In this document: positions 55,189 through 63,139 of the stretch, in pieces
How the letters are laid out: every line of letters starts with the position of its first letter
How positions within the stretch are numbered: position 1 is the stretch's first letter
Source: an uncultured Alphaproteobacteria bacterium
Lineage (GTDB): Bacteria; Pseudomonadota; Alphaproteobacteria; Caulobacterales; Hyphomonadaceae
Reading direction: 5' to 3'
Assembly: GCA_903831255.1 (NCBI GenBank)
Contig: CAIKWZ010000001.1
Coordinates: 19,977 to 83,976 of the forward strand
DNA: 64,000 nucleotides
Made by a program: the position numbers and the translations under genes
Notes under the pieces: model-generated
The model's database searches: none
The model's input: the letters and a program-made list of their open reading frames with translations, nothing else
Told to the model about the DNA's origin: nothing

Positions 55189-56577
55189 TCATGCGTTGCG
55201 CAGGCACCAGTCATAATCGAGGCTGGAGACCACCTCTTCATAACGCGCCAGCTCGGTGCGCTTCACCTCGGCATACATCCGGCAGAACCGCTCACCCAGA
55301 TAGTCTTTGAGCACGGCCGAGGCCTCGAAGGCGTCGATTGCGGCGCCCCAGCTGGTGGGCAGACGCGAGGCGGGATCATCGGGCGCCGCATAGCCGTTTC
55401 CGGTCACCGGAGGCCCCGGATCGACACTCCGTGACATACCGTAATGGGCGCCGGCGAGAATGACCGCGAGGGCGAGGTAGGGATTGGCGTCGGCGCCGGC
55501 CAGACGATGCTCGACATGCCGACCCGAGGGCGGGCCGGCCGGGACGCGCAGGGAGACGGTCCGGTTGTTGACCCCCCAGGCCGGACGCGTCGGCGCATAG
55601 GAATTGGCCTTGAACCTGCGATAGGAATTCGCGTTGGGCGCGAGGATCGCCAGAGACGGCGCCATAAGCTCCTTCATGCCGCCGATTGCGAACCGCAGAC
55701 GGGAGGAGCCCTCCTTCTCTTCGCTCGCGCAGACGTTCTCACCAGCAGCATTGTTGAAACTCACATGCACATGAAAGCCGCTGCCGGCGCGATCAGACCA
55801 GGGTTTGGCCATAAATGTCGCCTCGCAGCCATGGCGAAGCGCCACGCCCTTTGCCGCACGCTTGTAAAGCACCGCGTCGTCAGCGGCTTCGAGCGCGTTG
55901 TCCTTGTGACGAAGGGTAAGCTCGACCTGCGCAGGAGAGCATTCGGATATGGCTCCTTCAAGGGGAATGCCAAGAACATCCGCCGTCTTCCAGAGGTCGG
56001 CGAGAAAGGGGCCGCTCTCCTCAAGCTCGGGCAGACCGTAGACCTGAACCTGGCTCGCGCGATCCCGGATCTGGCGCGGCGCAAAAGGCCGGAGCTCGCC
56101 CATTGCCCCCCGCTCGAGGTCGACAAGGTAGTATTCGAGCTCGCACGCCGCCACTGGCGTCAGTCCGTCCGCGTGGAAGCGGTCCAGCACGCGCGCGAGC
56201 ACATGACGCGGGTCCAGATCGTTCGGACGACCATCGAGTTCATACATGGAGACCATGACCTGAGCGACATCCTCGCCCAGCCAGGGGGCGGGACGGAGGG
56301 TTCCCGGCACGGGGCGGGTGATGCGGTCGGCGTCGCCGTCCTCCCAGACAAGACCGGTTGATTCGCAGTCCTGGCCGCAGGTGTCGACCACCAGAACGGA
56401 CCCGGGGAGATAGCGACCATGGTCGAACACGGCCTGCAACTCGTGGATCCGCAGCCTCTTGCCGCGAGGCACTCCGGTCATGGAGGTGAACAGAATCTCC
56501 ACAAATCGAATCTCGGGATGAGCCGCGATGAAGTCCCGGCACTCCTGCGGGCTGGCGATAGCGGGCGAGACTGGCAT
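55189..56577 (-). CDS. spuB: Glutamine synthetase family, gamma-glutamylputrescine synthetase-like
   Basis: A 462-aa ligase of the glutamine synthetase fold that in SpuB/PuuA joins glutamate to putrescine at the cost of ATP. Visible motifs are MTGVPRGKRLRIHEL near residue 35, CELEYYL near 150, the ATP-binding GSGFHVHVSFNN-like segment near 265, RRFKANSYAPTRPAWGVNNR near 340 and NPYLALAVILAGAHYG near 395. The ATG at 56577 is supported by GGAG and gives the family length. It is the first gene of the polyamine operon, so gamma-glutamylation is more likely than nitrogen assimilation. Confidence 0.88.
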   Translation of the reverse strand: MPVSPAIASPQECRDFIAAHPEIRFVEILFTSMTGVPRGKRLRIHELQAVFDHGRYLPGSVLVVDTCGQDCESTGLVWEDGDADRITRPVPGTLRPAPWLGEDVAQVMVSMYELDGRPNDLDPRHVLARVLDRFHADGLTPVAACELEYYLVDLERGAMGELRPFAPRQIRDRASQVQVYGLPELEESGPFLADLWKTADVLGIPLEGAISECSPAQVELTLRHKDNALEAADDAVLYKRAAKGVALRHGCEATFMAKPWSDRAGSGFHVHVSFNNAAGENVCASEEKEGSSRLRFAIGGMKELMAPSLAILAPNANSYRRFKANSYAPTRPAWGVNNRTVSLRVPAGPPSGRHVEHRLAGADANPYLALAVILAGAHYGMSRSVDPGPPVTGNGYAAPDDPASRLPTSWGAAIDAFEASAVLKDYLGERFCRMYAEVKRTELARYEEVVSSLDYDWCLRNA

Positions 56578-56737
56578 GAACGCGCTCCATGAACCCTGCG
56601 GGGATGCCTCCCCAGGATGAAGATCCGTCTCTAGTGCAAGCCGGCTGAATGCGCCAGATCGTCCCCGGCAGGCATGTTGATCCGGGACAAGCCCCGTCCC
56701 TGCGACGCATGCGCTTATGGATTTCGCTGGTTGCGTC

Positions 56738-56755
56738 ACCTCTCGTTTAAGAGGT
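56738..56755. promoter_or_regulatory. Small palindrome in the polyamine operon control region
   Basis: ACCTCT and AGAGGT flank a 6-base spacer in the 256-base gap between the synthetase and the divergent XRE regulator. It is a candidate operator for that regulator, judged from position and symmetry only. Confidence 0.3.
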
Positions 56756-56833
56756 CGGGCGGCCGGTTATCAGAAGACACGCGTATCGGGGGCTTCACGC
56801 CCTCCCATGCGCCGAGGACAGGGTGAGCCGCAC

Positions 56834-57256
56834 ATGATGATCAACACCGATATCGATGAGTTTGTGGGACGAAAGCTCCGGCGACGACGGCGGATCCTCG
56901 GGCTCACTCAAAAGGAGCTCGGCGGCAGGATCGGGGTGCGTTTCCAGCAGATCCAGAAATATGAGTGCGGCGCCAACCGCATCACCTCCAGCCGCCTGTT
57001 CGAACTGGCCCGGGCGCTTGATGTCGCCATCGGATACTTCTTCGACGGGCTATCTTCCCCGTCGGTTGTGGCTCCCGCTAACGACATGATCGCAGGCTTC
57101 GGAAGCGATGTGATGTCTCAGAAGGAGACCCTTGATCTGGTGCGCGCCTATTACCGTCTGGGCGAGCGCCCCAGAAAGCGGCTGCTCGATCTTGCGAGGG
57201 CTCTGGAAAGCGAACCGGCGCTCAGGCCAGGGCCGGTCCTCGTCAACGCGCAGTGA
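56834..57256 (+). CDS. XRE family transcriptional regulator
   Basis: A 140-aa DNA-binding protein. The helix-turn-helix reads LGLTQKELGGRIGVRFQQIQ followed by KYECGANRITSSRLFELARAL, a form common in alphaproteobacterial Cro/CI-type regulators, with a short C-terminal helical tail that probably mediates dimerisation. The ATG at 56834 has GGTGAG upstream; codons back to 56717 are ignored. It is divergent from the polyamine operon and is the likeliest local regulator of it, though such proteins can also act globally. Confidence 0.85.
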   Translation: MMINTDIDEFVGRKLRRRRRILGLTQKELGGRIGVRFQQIQKYECGANRITSSRLFELARALDVAIGYFFDGLSSPSVVAPANDMIAGFGSDVMSQKETLDLVRAYYRLGERPRKRLLDLARALESEPALRPGPVLVNAQ

Positions 57257-57330
57257 CCCCTTCGACGCCTTGCCGTTCCGATCCCACAGGATAGTCTCCG
57301 ACGGGTTCGGGACGACAGGGCGAGCGCGGC

Positions 57331-57915
57331 GTGTTTCTGGAAAACCTTCTGACGTTCATTGCCCTTGGCTTCCGGCATATCCTGCCGCTTGGCCTCGACC
57401 ATATCCTGTTCATCGCCGCCCTGAGCCTTGTCGCGACGAGCTGGAGGCGTCTCCTACTTGAGGCCACAGCGTTCACGGGAGCTCACACGGCAAGTCTGGC
57501 GCTCGCCGCGACCGGCTTTTTTCAGATACCGGAAAGGGCGACCGAAGCGCTCATCGCCCTGTCGGTGATCGTTATGGGCCTTGACGCTGCGAGACTGAAC
57601 CCCTCTCGGGCGTCGCGGCTCGTCGTTATCTTCCTCTTCGGTCTGATCCATGGGCTGGGGTTCGCCTCAGTCATATCCGGATATCTGAGAGGGGCGGATT
57701 TTCTGACCGGGCTGATCGGGTTCAATCTCGGCGTCGAACTTGGTCAGATCGTCGTCATCGTAGCTGTCCTTCTGCTCACCTCCACTGTCAGGAACGGCCT
57801 GGTCGCGGCCGGACGATCAGAGGCCTACGGGCCGTTCGTCATCCGGCCGCTCGCCCTGCTGATCGCCCTCGCCGGCCTGACGCAACTCATGATGCGAACG
57901 CTTTGGGCCACGTAA
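57331..57915 (+). CDS. HupE/UreJ family membrane protein
   Basis: A 194-aa protein with about six helices. The family signature GFRHILPLGLDHILFIAAL opens the protein, followed by FTGAHTASLALA and FLFGLIHGLGFAS, whose conserved His and Asp residues in helices 1 to 4 suggest metal binding. HupE and UreJ relatives are nickel or cobalt permeases, but no hydrogenase or urease gene lies nearby. The start is a GTG at 57331, 74 bases after the XRE gene. Metal transport is a family-based guess. Confidence 0.82.
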   Translation: MFLENLLTFIALGFRHILPLGLDHILFIAALSLVATSWRRLLLEATAFTGAHTASLALAATGFFQIPERATEALIALSVIVMGLDAARLNPSRASRLVVIFLFGLIHGLGFASVISGYLRGADFLTGLIGFNLGVELGQIVVIVAVLLLTSTVRNGLVAAGRSEAYGPFVIRPLALLIALAGLTQLMMRTLWAT

Positions 57916-57933
57916 GGGATACGCAGAGATCCT

Positions 57934-58671
57934 CTATCGGAGGGACCTGGAGAACAGGCTGTGGAGACGCTCCCAGTGACGCTCCGCGGCGGCCTTTGCG
58001 TAGACCGCACGCTGGGGAAACGCGAAGCCGTGCTCGGTCCCGGGATAGATCTCCACCTCGGCGCGCACCGCGTGATCCGTCAGATCTAACTTCAGTCTCT
58101 CAACCATATCGAGCGGCGCCCAGACGTCCCGTTCCGCGCAGGCGAAGTAAAGCTCCGCATTCGCTTCGCGGGCCTTCAGATGCGGACTGTCAGGGGCGTC
58201 CGTCATCAATAGCACGCCGTAAAGAGACGCAGCAGCCGTGACGCGATCGGGATAGCGGGCCGCCGCATTCACGGCGTATCGGCCGCTCATGCAATAACCC
58301 ATGACCCCGATAGGGCGTTTCAGAGCCGCCGGGTCGGTGTCGATGACGGACATCAGAGCGTCCGTGTCCGACATCACCTTTGGAATGTCGATCGATGACA
58401 TGAGCTCCATCATCCTGCGACGTTGTGGCGAGGCGGGATCGGGCGGGGCTGGCTCAAGCTCCATCACTCCGGAACGATAGTAGAGGTTGGGCAACATGAC
58501 GTAATAGCCCGCGCTCGCGAGCCGTCGCGCCATATCGCGCAGTTCCTCACGAATGCCCGGCGCGTCCATGAAGAAGAGGACAGGCGGATGGGGCCCGCCT
58601 CGTTCCGGATGCACAATGAACGTCGTCATCATCCCGTCGCGGGTGGCGATCTCTGTCACGATTTCGATCAT
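57934..58671 (-). CDS. Dienelactone hydrolase family protein
   Basis: A 245-aa alpha/beta hydrolase. The nucleophile is a Cys in VMGYCMSGRYA near residue 127, the acid an Asp in ACAERDVW near 180, and the base a His in GTEHGFAF near 213, the Cys-Asp-His triad of dienelactone hydrolases. The N-terminal segment VLFFMDAPGIREELRD matches the family. GAGGACC precedes the ATG at 58671. The gene sits 20 bases downstream of a GH3 remnant on the same strand, so it may once have been second in a GH3-led operon. Confidence 0.88.
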   Translation of the reverse strand: MIEIVTEIATRDGMMTTFIVHPERGGPHPPVLFFMDAPGIREELRDMARRLASAGYYVMLPNLYYRSGVMELEPAPPDPASPQRRRMMELMSSIDIPKVMSDTDALMSVIDTDPAALKRPIGVMGYCMSGRYAVNAAARYPDRVTAAASLYGVLLMTDAPDSPHLKAREANAELYFACAERDVWAPLDMVERLKLDLTDHAVRAEVEIYPGTEHGFAFPQRAVYAKAAAERHWERLHSLFSRSLR

Positions 58672-58691
58672 GGCCAGGTCCTCAGCTGTCG

Positions 58692-58941
58692 TCAGAGCGT
58701 GATCGCGGAAGAGATCAGGGCGTCGGACGCGCTCGATCCTCCTATGCGGAACAGATAGCGTCCGCCTTCCAGACACAAGGTCCTTGTCTCAGGATTTCAC
58801 CAGCGCAGATCGTCAAGGCGCATGGACAGACGGATGGTCCGGTTAGCGCCGGGAGCGATCGTCAGCCTCTGGAAGGCCTTCAGAAGCCGGAGCTGGCCGT
58901 TCAGCAGCCTTCCCGGGAGGGCTCACATAAAGCTGCGCCAC
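58692..58941 (-). pseudogene. GH3 beta-glucosidase, mutated C-terminal remnant
   Basis: The minus strand encodes the fibronectin-III-like tail of a GH3 enzyme: VAQLYVSPPGKAAERPA, then after a one-base frame change RLLKAFQRLTIAPGANRTI and RLDDLRW, an in-frame TGA at 58797-58799 where Trp is expected, then LEGGRYLFRIGGSSASDAL to a final stop at 58692. Removing one C near 58885-58895 joins the parts. Everything upstream of VAQLYV is missing, and a different gene begins within 60 bases. It is a dead stub of about 83 codons. Confidence 0.8.
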
Positions 58942-59001
58942 ACACAAAGGCGGCCAGTATGAAGCGCAGCATGAACGTCTCTATCGCGCCTAAGGGGGTA
59001 T

Positions 59002-59829
59002 TCAGTCCGAGTCTTTGAAGGCGACGTAGGCCTCGGGCAGGAACGAGGCGAGGTGAGCCATTTCCTGCGCGCAGTGCACGATAAGAGACCGGGCATCGGC
59101 CTCGGTGGGGCGAACTTCCCGCCGCGCAATCGGCACCAGCGGCGCAGCGAGGATGTGCCTGGCCGAGACATTCGCGCCGCCGATCCAGAAGCGGGAGCGC
59201 ATGACGCTTCCCCCCGCCACAGCCTGAACGAGATGGACGAGGTATCCCGCCTTGAGTGGTAGCCCAGCCAGCGTGCTGTGAGCACAGATCGCCGTAGCCT
59301 TCATGTCGTCCTGCAACGACGGATCGGTCAATGCCAAGTCGTCAGGATCAATGAAGCTGATTGCCAGGCGAAGAAGGTTGCTGCCGATATACTCATCGAC
59401 GATCGAGGTTTGATTGATATAGCGCTTGCGGCCGCGCGTTCCCCGCTGCGGCGTCTTTTGCCACAAAGCGTGTACATGCGCGTTGGGGTGCCAGAGCTTG
59501 TAGCGTTCCGGGCTGTCCGAGTGCCATCCGAACCACCAGTCGATCATGGCGGGCGTGACATCCGGCATCTCGGTTTGGATGGCGATGCGCATGCCGCCAT
59601 CGGGCGTGAGCGCAAAACCGTTCTCGACACCGCCGCCTGCAAACAGGTCATTGGCGCGCGAGATCGGCGGCAAGAGCGGCTCTGCCAGCGGGCCTTCATC
59701 CAGCGCAAGCCGGGCGTGCGGCGCAAGCGGCGCCATCTGCGGGCGCCAGAGGCGTGCATAAGGTTTGCTGCGCAGGTCAGAGTCTGACCATCCGAGATGG
59801 CGCCCTGCGATCGGTTTACTTGCCTTCAT
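59002..59829 (-). CDS. DAPG hydrolase (PhlG)-like carbon-carbon hydrolase
   Basis: A 275-aa protein of the phloroglucinol hydrolase family. Pseudomonas PhlG cleaves a C-C bond of 2,4-diacetylphloroglucinol using zinc. Matching segments are MIDWWFGWHSDSPERYKLWH, NAHVHALW, VDEYIGSNLLRL, GYLVHLVQAVAGGSVMRSRF and IVHCAQEMAHLASFLPE. The His/Glu ligands I recall for PhlG fall at conserved places here, including an HxxxE near residue 251. The start overlaps the FAD-oxidase stop as ATGA. The real substrate, phloroglucinol or another acyl-aromatic, is unknown. Confidence 0.83.
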   Translation of the reverse strand: MKASKPIAGRHLGWSDSDLRSKPYARLWRPQMAPLAPHARLALDEGPLAEPLLPPISRANDLFAGGGVENGFALTPDGGMRIAIQTEMPDVTPAMIDWWFGWHSDSPERYKLWHPNAHVHALWQKTPQRGTRGRKRYINQTSIVDEYIGSNLLRLAISFIDPDDLALTDPSLQDDMKATAICAHSTLAGLPLKAGYLVHLVQAVAGGSVMRSRFWIGGANVSARHILAAPLVPIARREVRPTEADARSLIVHCAQEMAHLASFLPEAYVAFKDSD

Positions 59830-61166
59830 GACGCGCTCGCATAGGAGTTGAACCGGCCATCCGGATCGTACTGGGCCCGGACCTGCTCGAGGCGCGCGCG
59901 GTTGGCGTCGCTCATGAAGCGCGCCGGGCGGCGGCCGAGGTTTTCGTCAGCCAGCTGAATACCTTTTCCCAGGTGCGCCATCTCGGAGATGCGATCCGTT
60001 GCCCAATTGCCATAGCGCGCATCATCCAGCGCGCTTCGCCACTCACCATAAGCGGCGAAGTAGAAGCCCGCCTCCATCGAGAACGCCATGTCCGGACGCG
60101 CGCGGTCCGGCTGCCAGTTCAGCCAGAGGGCATGCGAGGGCGCTGGTGGAAGCGTTTCTGAGACACGCCGCAGGCCTGGTAACAGGTCGGCTATGGGCGC
60201 GTCCGTCCACATGTTATCGACACACCAATGCATTTTCGGCGGAAAGTGCGTCTGCGCGGCGGCTTCGGACATGCGCATCGTTGATAGCGGCAAAAGCGGC
60301 GTGCTGACGCTCGCCCGCTTACGCAACGGACTCTGCCGCATGAAAGCGGTATCGCCCCGGGCGTCCGCCCAGCTGTTGGTCATGACCGGCGCGAGCACTT
60401 CGACACCCGGCTTGCCCGTAAACAGCGTCTTGGGGGTGATCAGGATCTGGAACTCGACACTGCGGGCCACACTGGGACCAATCTCGTGCGCCCAGGTAAA
60501 GACATCTTCCAGCCAGCGCTCCGGAAACACCTGCAGGGTCATAGCTGTTACTTTGGGGCGGTCATGCAGTTTCAGATGGAAGGTCGTCACAACTCCGAAG
60601 AATCCCGGTCCCGCCCCGCGCGCTGCCCAGTAGAGATCGGTGTTCTCCCGACTGCTGGCATGAACCTGCGATCCATCGGCAAGCACGACATCCACACCGA
60701 TCACGCTTTCGCAGGCCAGGCCGAACGCTCGGCTGTTCCAGCCAAAACCGCCTTGCAGCAGGAACCCGCCGAGGCAGACATCCGGCGCATGCGCTACCGG
60801 GAAGAAGAGGCCGAGCCGCTTAAGCGCGCGGTCGAGATCAACGCTCCAGCATCCGGGACCGACGCGCGCGGTGCGGGCGCCGGCGTTTATGTCGATGGAG
60901 TTGAGCCGGGAGAGATCGAGCAGCAAACCGCCGGCCCGCAGATGGTTCTGCGCCCAGCTGTGGCCGCCCGAACAAAGACTGATCTTTTGGCCCTCTTCGC
61001 GCGCCCTCTTCACGGCGGCCACCACGTCGGCGGTGTTGTTAGCTTGAACATAGATGTCCGGGCGTCGGCCGGGGTCGCGTCCCGAAAACGAGGTGGCAAG
61101 GACGGCCGCATCAAAACCCTTGTCGCCGCGGCGCATCGTAACGCCCTTGCCGCGCGGTCGCTTCAT
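59826..61166 (-). CDS. FAD-linked oxidoreductase, PCMH / berberine-bridge type
   Basis: A 446-aa flavoprotein. The N-terminal PCMH-type FAD domain carries SLCSGGHSWAQNHLRAGG near residue 65, where the His probably binds FAD covalently, and GGFLLQGGFGWNSRAFGL near 132. The C-terminus ends in a BBE-like segment (YDPDGRFNSYAS). Such enzymes oxidise alcohols, sugars, phenols or polyketide-type ring compounds with oxygen. There is no signal peptide. Both ends overlap their neighbours by ATGA, locking it between the TetR regulator and the PhlG-like hydrolase. Substrate unknown. Confidence 0.88.
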   Translation of the reverse strand: MKRPRGKGVTMRRGDKGFDAAVLATSFSGRDPGRRPDIYVQANNTADVVAAVKRAREEGQKISLCSGGHSWAQNHLRAGGLLLDLSRLNSIDINAGARTARVGPGCWSVDLDRALKRLGLFFPVAHAPDVCLGGFLLQGGFGWNSRAFGLACESVIGVDVVLADGSQVHASSRENTDLYWAARGAGPGFFGVVTTFHLKLHDRPKVTAMTLQVFPERWLEDVFTWAHEIGPSVARSVEFQILITPKTLFTGKPGVEVLAPVMTNSWADARGDTAFMRQSPLRKRASVSTPLLPLSTMRMSEAAAQTHFPPKMHWCVDNMWTDAPIADLLPGLRRVSETLPPAPSHALWLNWQPDRARPDMAFSMEAGFYFAAYGEWRSALDDARYGNWATDRISEMAHLGKGIQLADENLGRRPARFMSDANRARLEQVRAQYDPDGRFNSYASAS

Positions 61167-61843
61167 CGAGATGTTCCTTTATCAGAGACCAGCGCGAGCC
61201 ACTGCAGAGGCAATGGAGCCGGCGTCTCGAAACGAATGCGTATGGCCGAAGCTTGCTGCGCGGCCGCGCGCTGAAGGCCGAGCATCACCAGCATTTCCGC
61301 CGCTGCAGCCTCAATGACCGACTTTGGTAAGTTGCCACGATGAAGATCGAGCCCGGCGCCAAGTATGCACCCGGCGACCATGCTGGCAGAGAGTGCTGGA
61401 TTTGCGGTCTTGAAAACCCCTGAAGCCGCCCCAATTCGAATGTCTGCTTCCAGGTCCCGCCGGAGGTCTGCCAGTAGCCGGTCGACGGGAAGGCCCGAAT
61501 CGAACAGCAGGCGTCCATAGTCCGGCGCACGCACGGAAATGCCCAGTGTCCGGCGCGTCTTGAAAGCGAAGGCCGCGACGGGATCAATCTCTGACGAGGG
61601 CGCAAGGCGCCCGAGGAAGGCGATCGATGCGGACAGCAGTGCGGCAAGCTCTTCGACTAGCTCATCGATGCTGCTGGCATAGTTGTAGAACGTGCCCTGC
61701 GCGACGCCGGCCCGCCCAGAAACATCACTGATCGAGAAAGCGCCTGCACCCCGCTCCAGAAGGAGCGACTGCAGGGCCGCCAGGAGCGCATCAAGCGTCC
61801 GGCCGCGCTTGCCCGTCCCGGCTGGAGGTAAGATCGTCATCAT
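61163..61843 (-). CDS. TetR/AcrR family regulator
   Basis: A 226-aa repressor-type protein. The helix-turn-helix is FSISDVSGRAGVAQGTFYNY followed by the usual SSIDELVEEL helix; the C-terminal ligand domain is unremarkable. The ATG at 61843 (or 61840) is used; a TTG at 61861 lies further up. No clear ribosome site is visible, so the mRNA may be nearly leaderless. It is the first gene of a three-gene coupled operon and probably autoregulates it through the TGTCAATTATG repeats just upstream, released by an aromatic ligand. Confidence 0.87.
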   Translation of the reverse strand: MMTILPPAGTGKRGRTLDALLAALQSLLLERGAGAFSISDVSGRAGVAQGTFYNYASSIDELVEELAALLSASIAFLGRLAPSSEIDPVAAFAFKTRRTLGISVRAPDYGRLLFDSGLPVDRLLADLRRDLEADIRIGAASGVFKTANPALSASMVAGCILGAGLDLHRGNLPKSVIEAAAAEMLVMLGLQRAAAQQASAIRIRFETPAPLPLQWLALVSDKGTSR

Positions 61844-61855
61844 GAAATGAGAAAA

Positions 61856-61883
61856 TGTCAATTATGAGTATTTGTCAATTATG
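61856..61883 (-). promoter_or_regulatory. Tandem TGTCAATTATG repeats at the TetR operon promoter
   Basis: TGTCAATTATG occurs at 61856-61866 and again at 61873-61883, a 17-bp period. Read on the minus strand each contains TTGACA, a -35-like hexamer. They sit directly before the TetR start and are candidate binding sites or overlapping promoters. Confidence 0.55.
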
Positions 61884-62194
61884 GTCATGCCTCATAGGAG
61901 CTCAGGAGACGAAGTCGCCCGGGGCGATATCGTTCGCATTCGCCGCAACCACGTGACGACGAGAACCAGCGAAAAATTGCCTGACTGACCGGGTGGCCGC
62001 GAGCGACCGTTCACGGCGAAGTCCGGCCTGGCGGCGGCGAGGCAGCCGAACGACTGGACTGCGGTGGCCTTGCCAGATGCCAATCTGTGCGACCGGAGCC
62101 GAGGTGGCCCGATTGCTGCTTTCGCGATGATCCAGAAAACGATGCGGAACACCGTCTCCGGCTTCATGGAAGGGACTTCCCCAGTTCATTTTCT
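61884..62194. other. About 310 bases with no recognised gene
   Basis: This lies between the TetR promoter and the AbiEii stop. A 33-codon frame starts at 61887 on the plus strand, divergent from TetR, and other open frames cross the stretch, but none has a recognisable domain and a ribosome site. It may hold remnants of a gene once divergent from TetR. Confidence 0.45.
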
Positions 62195-63139
62195 CTAAGC
62201 ATCTTGCGCTGGACTTTTCGGCGTTGTCCATGGGCCGCCTTGCGGCCATTGCTGTGAAGACATGGTGGTGGCGGCGTCCGGCGAAAGCAACGGCGTCACG
62301 AACGTCGCGATGAAGCTGACAAGCTCCGGAAACGGCGCGGGCGGCACTGCAATCGCCGTGCGTTTCAGAAACGCATTCCACTGGATTTGCTTGCTCGCGT
62401 CCCGCGAAAATCCGTCGGTGAGCGCGAATGGCGTCTCCCCGGAAAGCGCCGACTTCCGCCACGAAAACGTGGCCGCAACGGCTGCGGAAAGCGTTGCGCC
62501 ATCGAAAGCAAAAGTTTTGGCGATGACCCAGAGATCGAAGAAGTCCTTCATGCGGGTGTTGCGCACACCGAGCGTTACCAGCGCTTCCAGCTTTTCGGCG
62601 ACAACCGTTTCCGGTGGATAGGCCTTCACGACGGCTGACGGGAAGTCCAGCAGCGACGGGTACGTCACCTCGGTGGCCTGCGGCGTGACGGCGTCGCCGA
62701 AACCGATGTCGATCTGGATTGGGAGGCGTGCGTTCGCTATCATTGCGGTCAGCGTGACACGCACGCCGCGATAGTCTTCTTCATCGCGGGCGCTTTCGGC
62801 TCGAACGCTGGCGGATTCGTAGGTCACGCCATCGCCCGCCACGGCGAGGTCGCAGAGCGTCTTGAATATCGTCGCCATGCGTTCAGGTGCGGGATCGCCC
62901 TGGCCAAGCAGGTCGAGATCGCCGGTGCTGCGATAGGGCACCGGCGCCCAGAGCGAAAACAGCATCGCGCCTTTGAGAATGAACTGGTCGCGGTAGCCCG
63001 ATTGCGCAAGACGATAGATCAGGCGTTCGATAGCGAAGCGCGTCATCAGAAGCTGCGCGTTCTCGCCGCGCTGGCGCGCATAGTCGGTCAGTCGGGCGCG
63101 CACCGAAGCGCCGATGTTTTTGAGCGGCGGCCGCGTCAT
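62195..63139 (-). CDS. abiEii: AbiEii/AbiGii family nucleotidyltransferase toxin
   Basis: A 314-aa nucleotidyltransferase-like toxin. Family pieces are FILKGAMLFSLW, the catalytic RSTGDLDLLG near residue 70 with its Asp pair, a third Asp in IQIDIGFGD near 145, and VVAEKLEALVTLG followed by RMKDFFDLWVI near 200. AbiEii proteins use NTPs and halt growth, acting in phage abortive infection and plasmid or island maintenance. The start overlaps the AbiEi stop as ATGA. The last 40 residues are Pro/Ser-rich and less conserved. Confidence 0.87.
   Translation of the reverse strand: MTRPPLKNIGASVRARLTDYARQRGENAQLLMTRFAIERLIYRLAQSGYRDQFILKGAMLFSLWAPVPYRSTGDLDLLGQGDPAPERMATIFKTLCDLAVAGDGVTYESASVRAESARDEEDYRGVRVTLTAMIANARLPIQIDIGFGDAVTPQATEVTYPSLLDFPSAVVKAYPPETVVAEKLEALVTLGVRNTRMKDFFDLWVIAKTFAFDGATLSAAVAATFSWRKSALSGETPFALTDGFSRDASKQIQWNAFLKRTAIAVPPAPFPELVSFIATFVTPLLSPDAATTMSSQQWPQGGPWTTPKSPAQDA

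Noticed and set aside
58797..58799. In-frame TGA in the GH3 stub as possible recoding (selenocysteine or readthrough)
   Set aside because: The stub also has a frameshift and no 5' part, and the expected residue is Trp, so simple decay is enough.
58899..58970. 23-codon frame starting MLRFILAAFVCGAALC that resembles a lipoprotein signal
   Set aside because: It overlaps the GH3 remnant in another frame and is too short to be a convincing protein.
61887..61988. 33-codon frame divergent from the TetR gene
   Set aside because: No ribosome site or recognised domain; at most a remnant.
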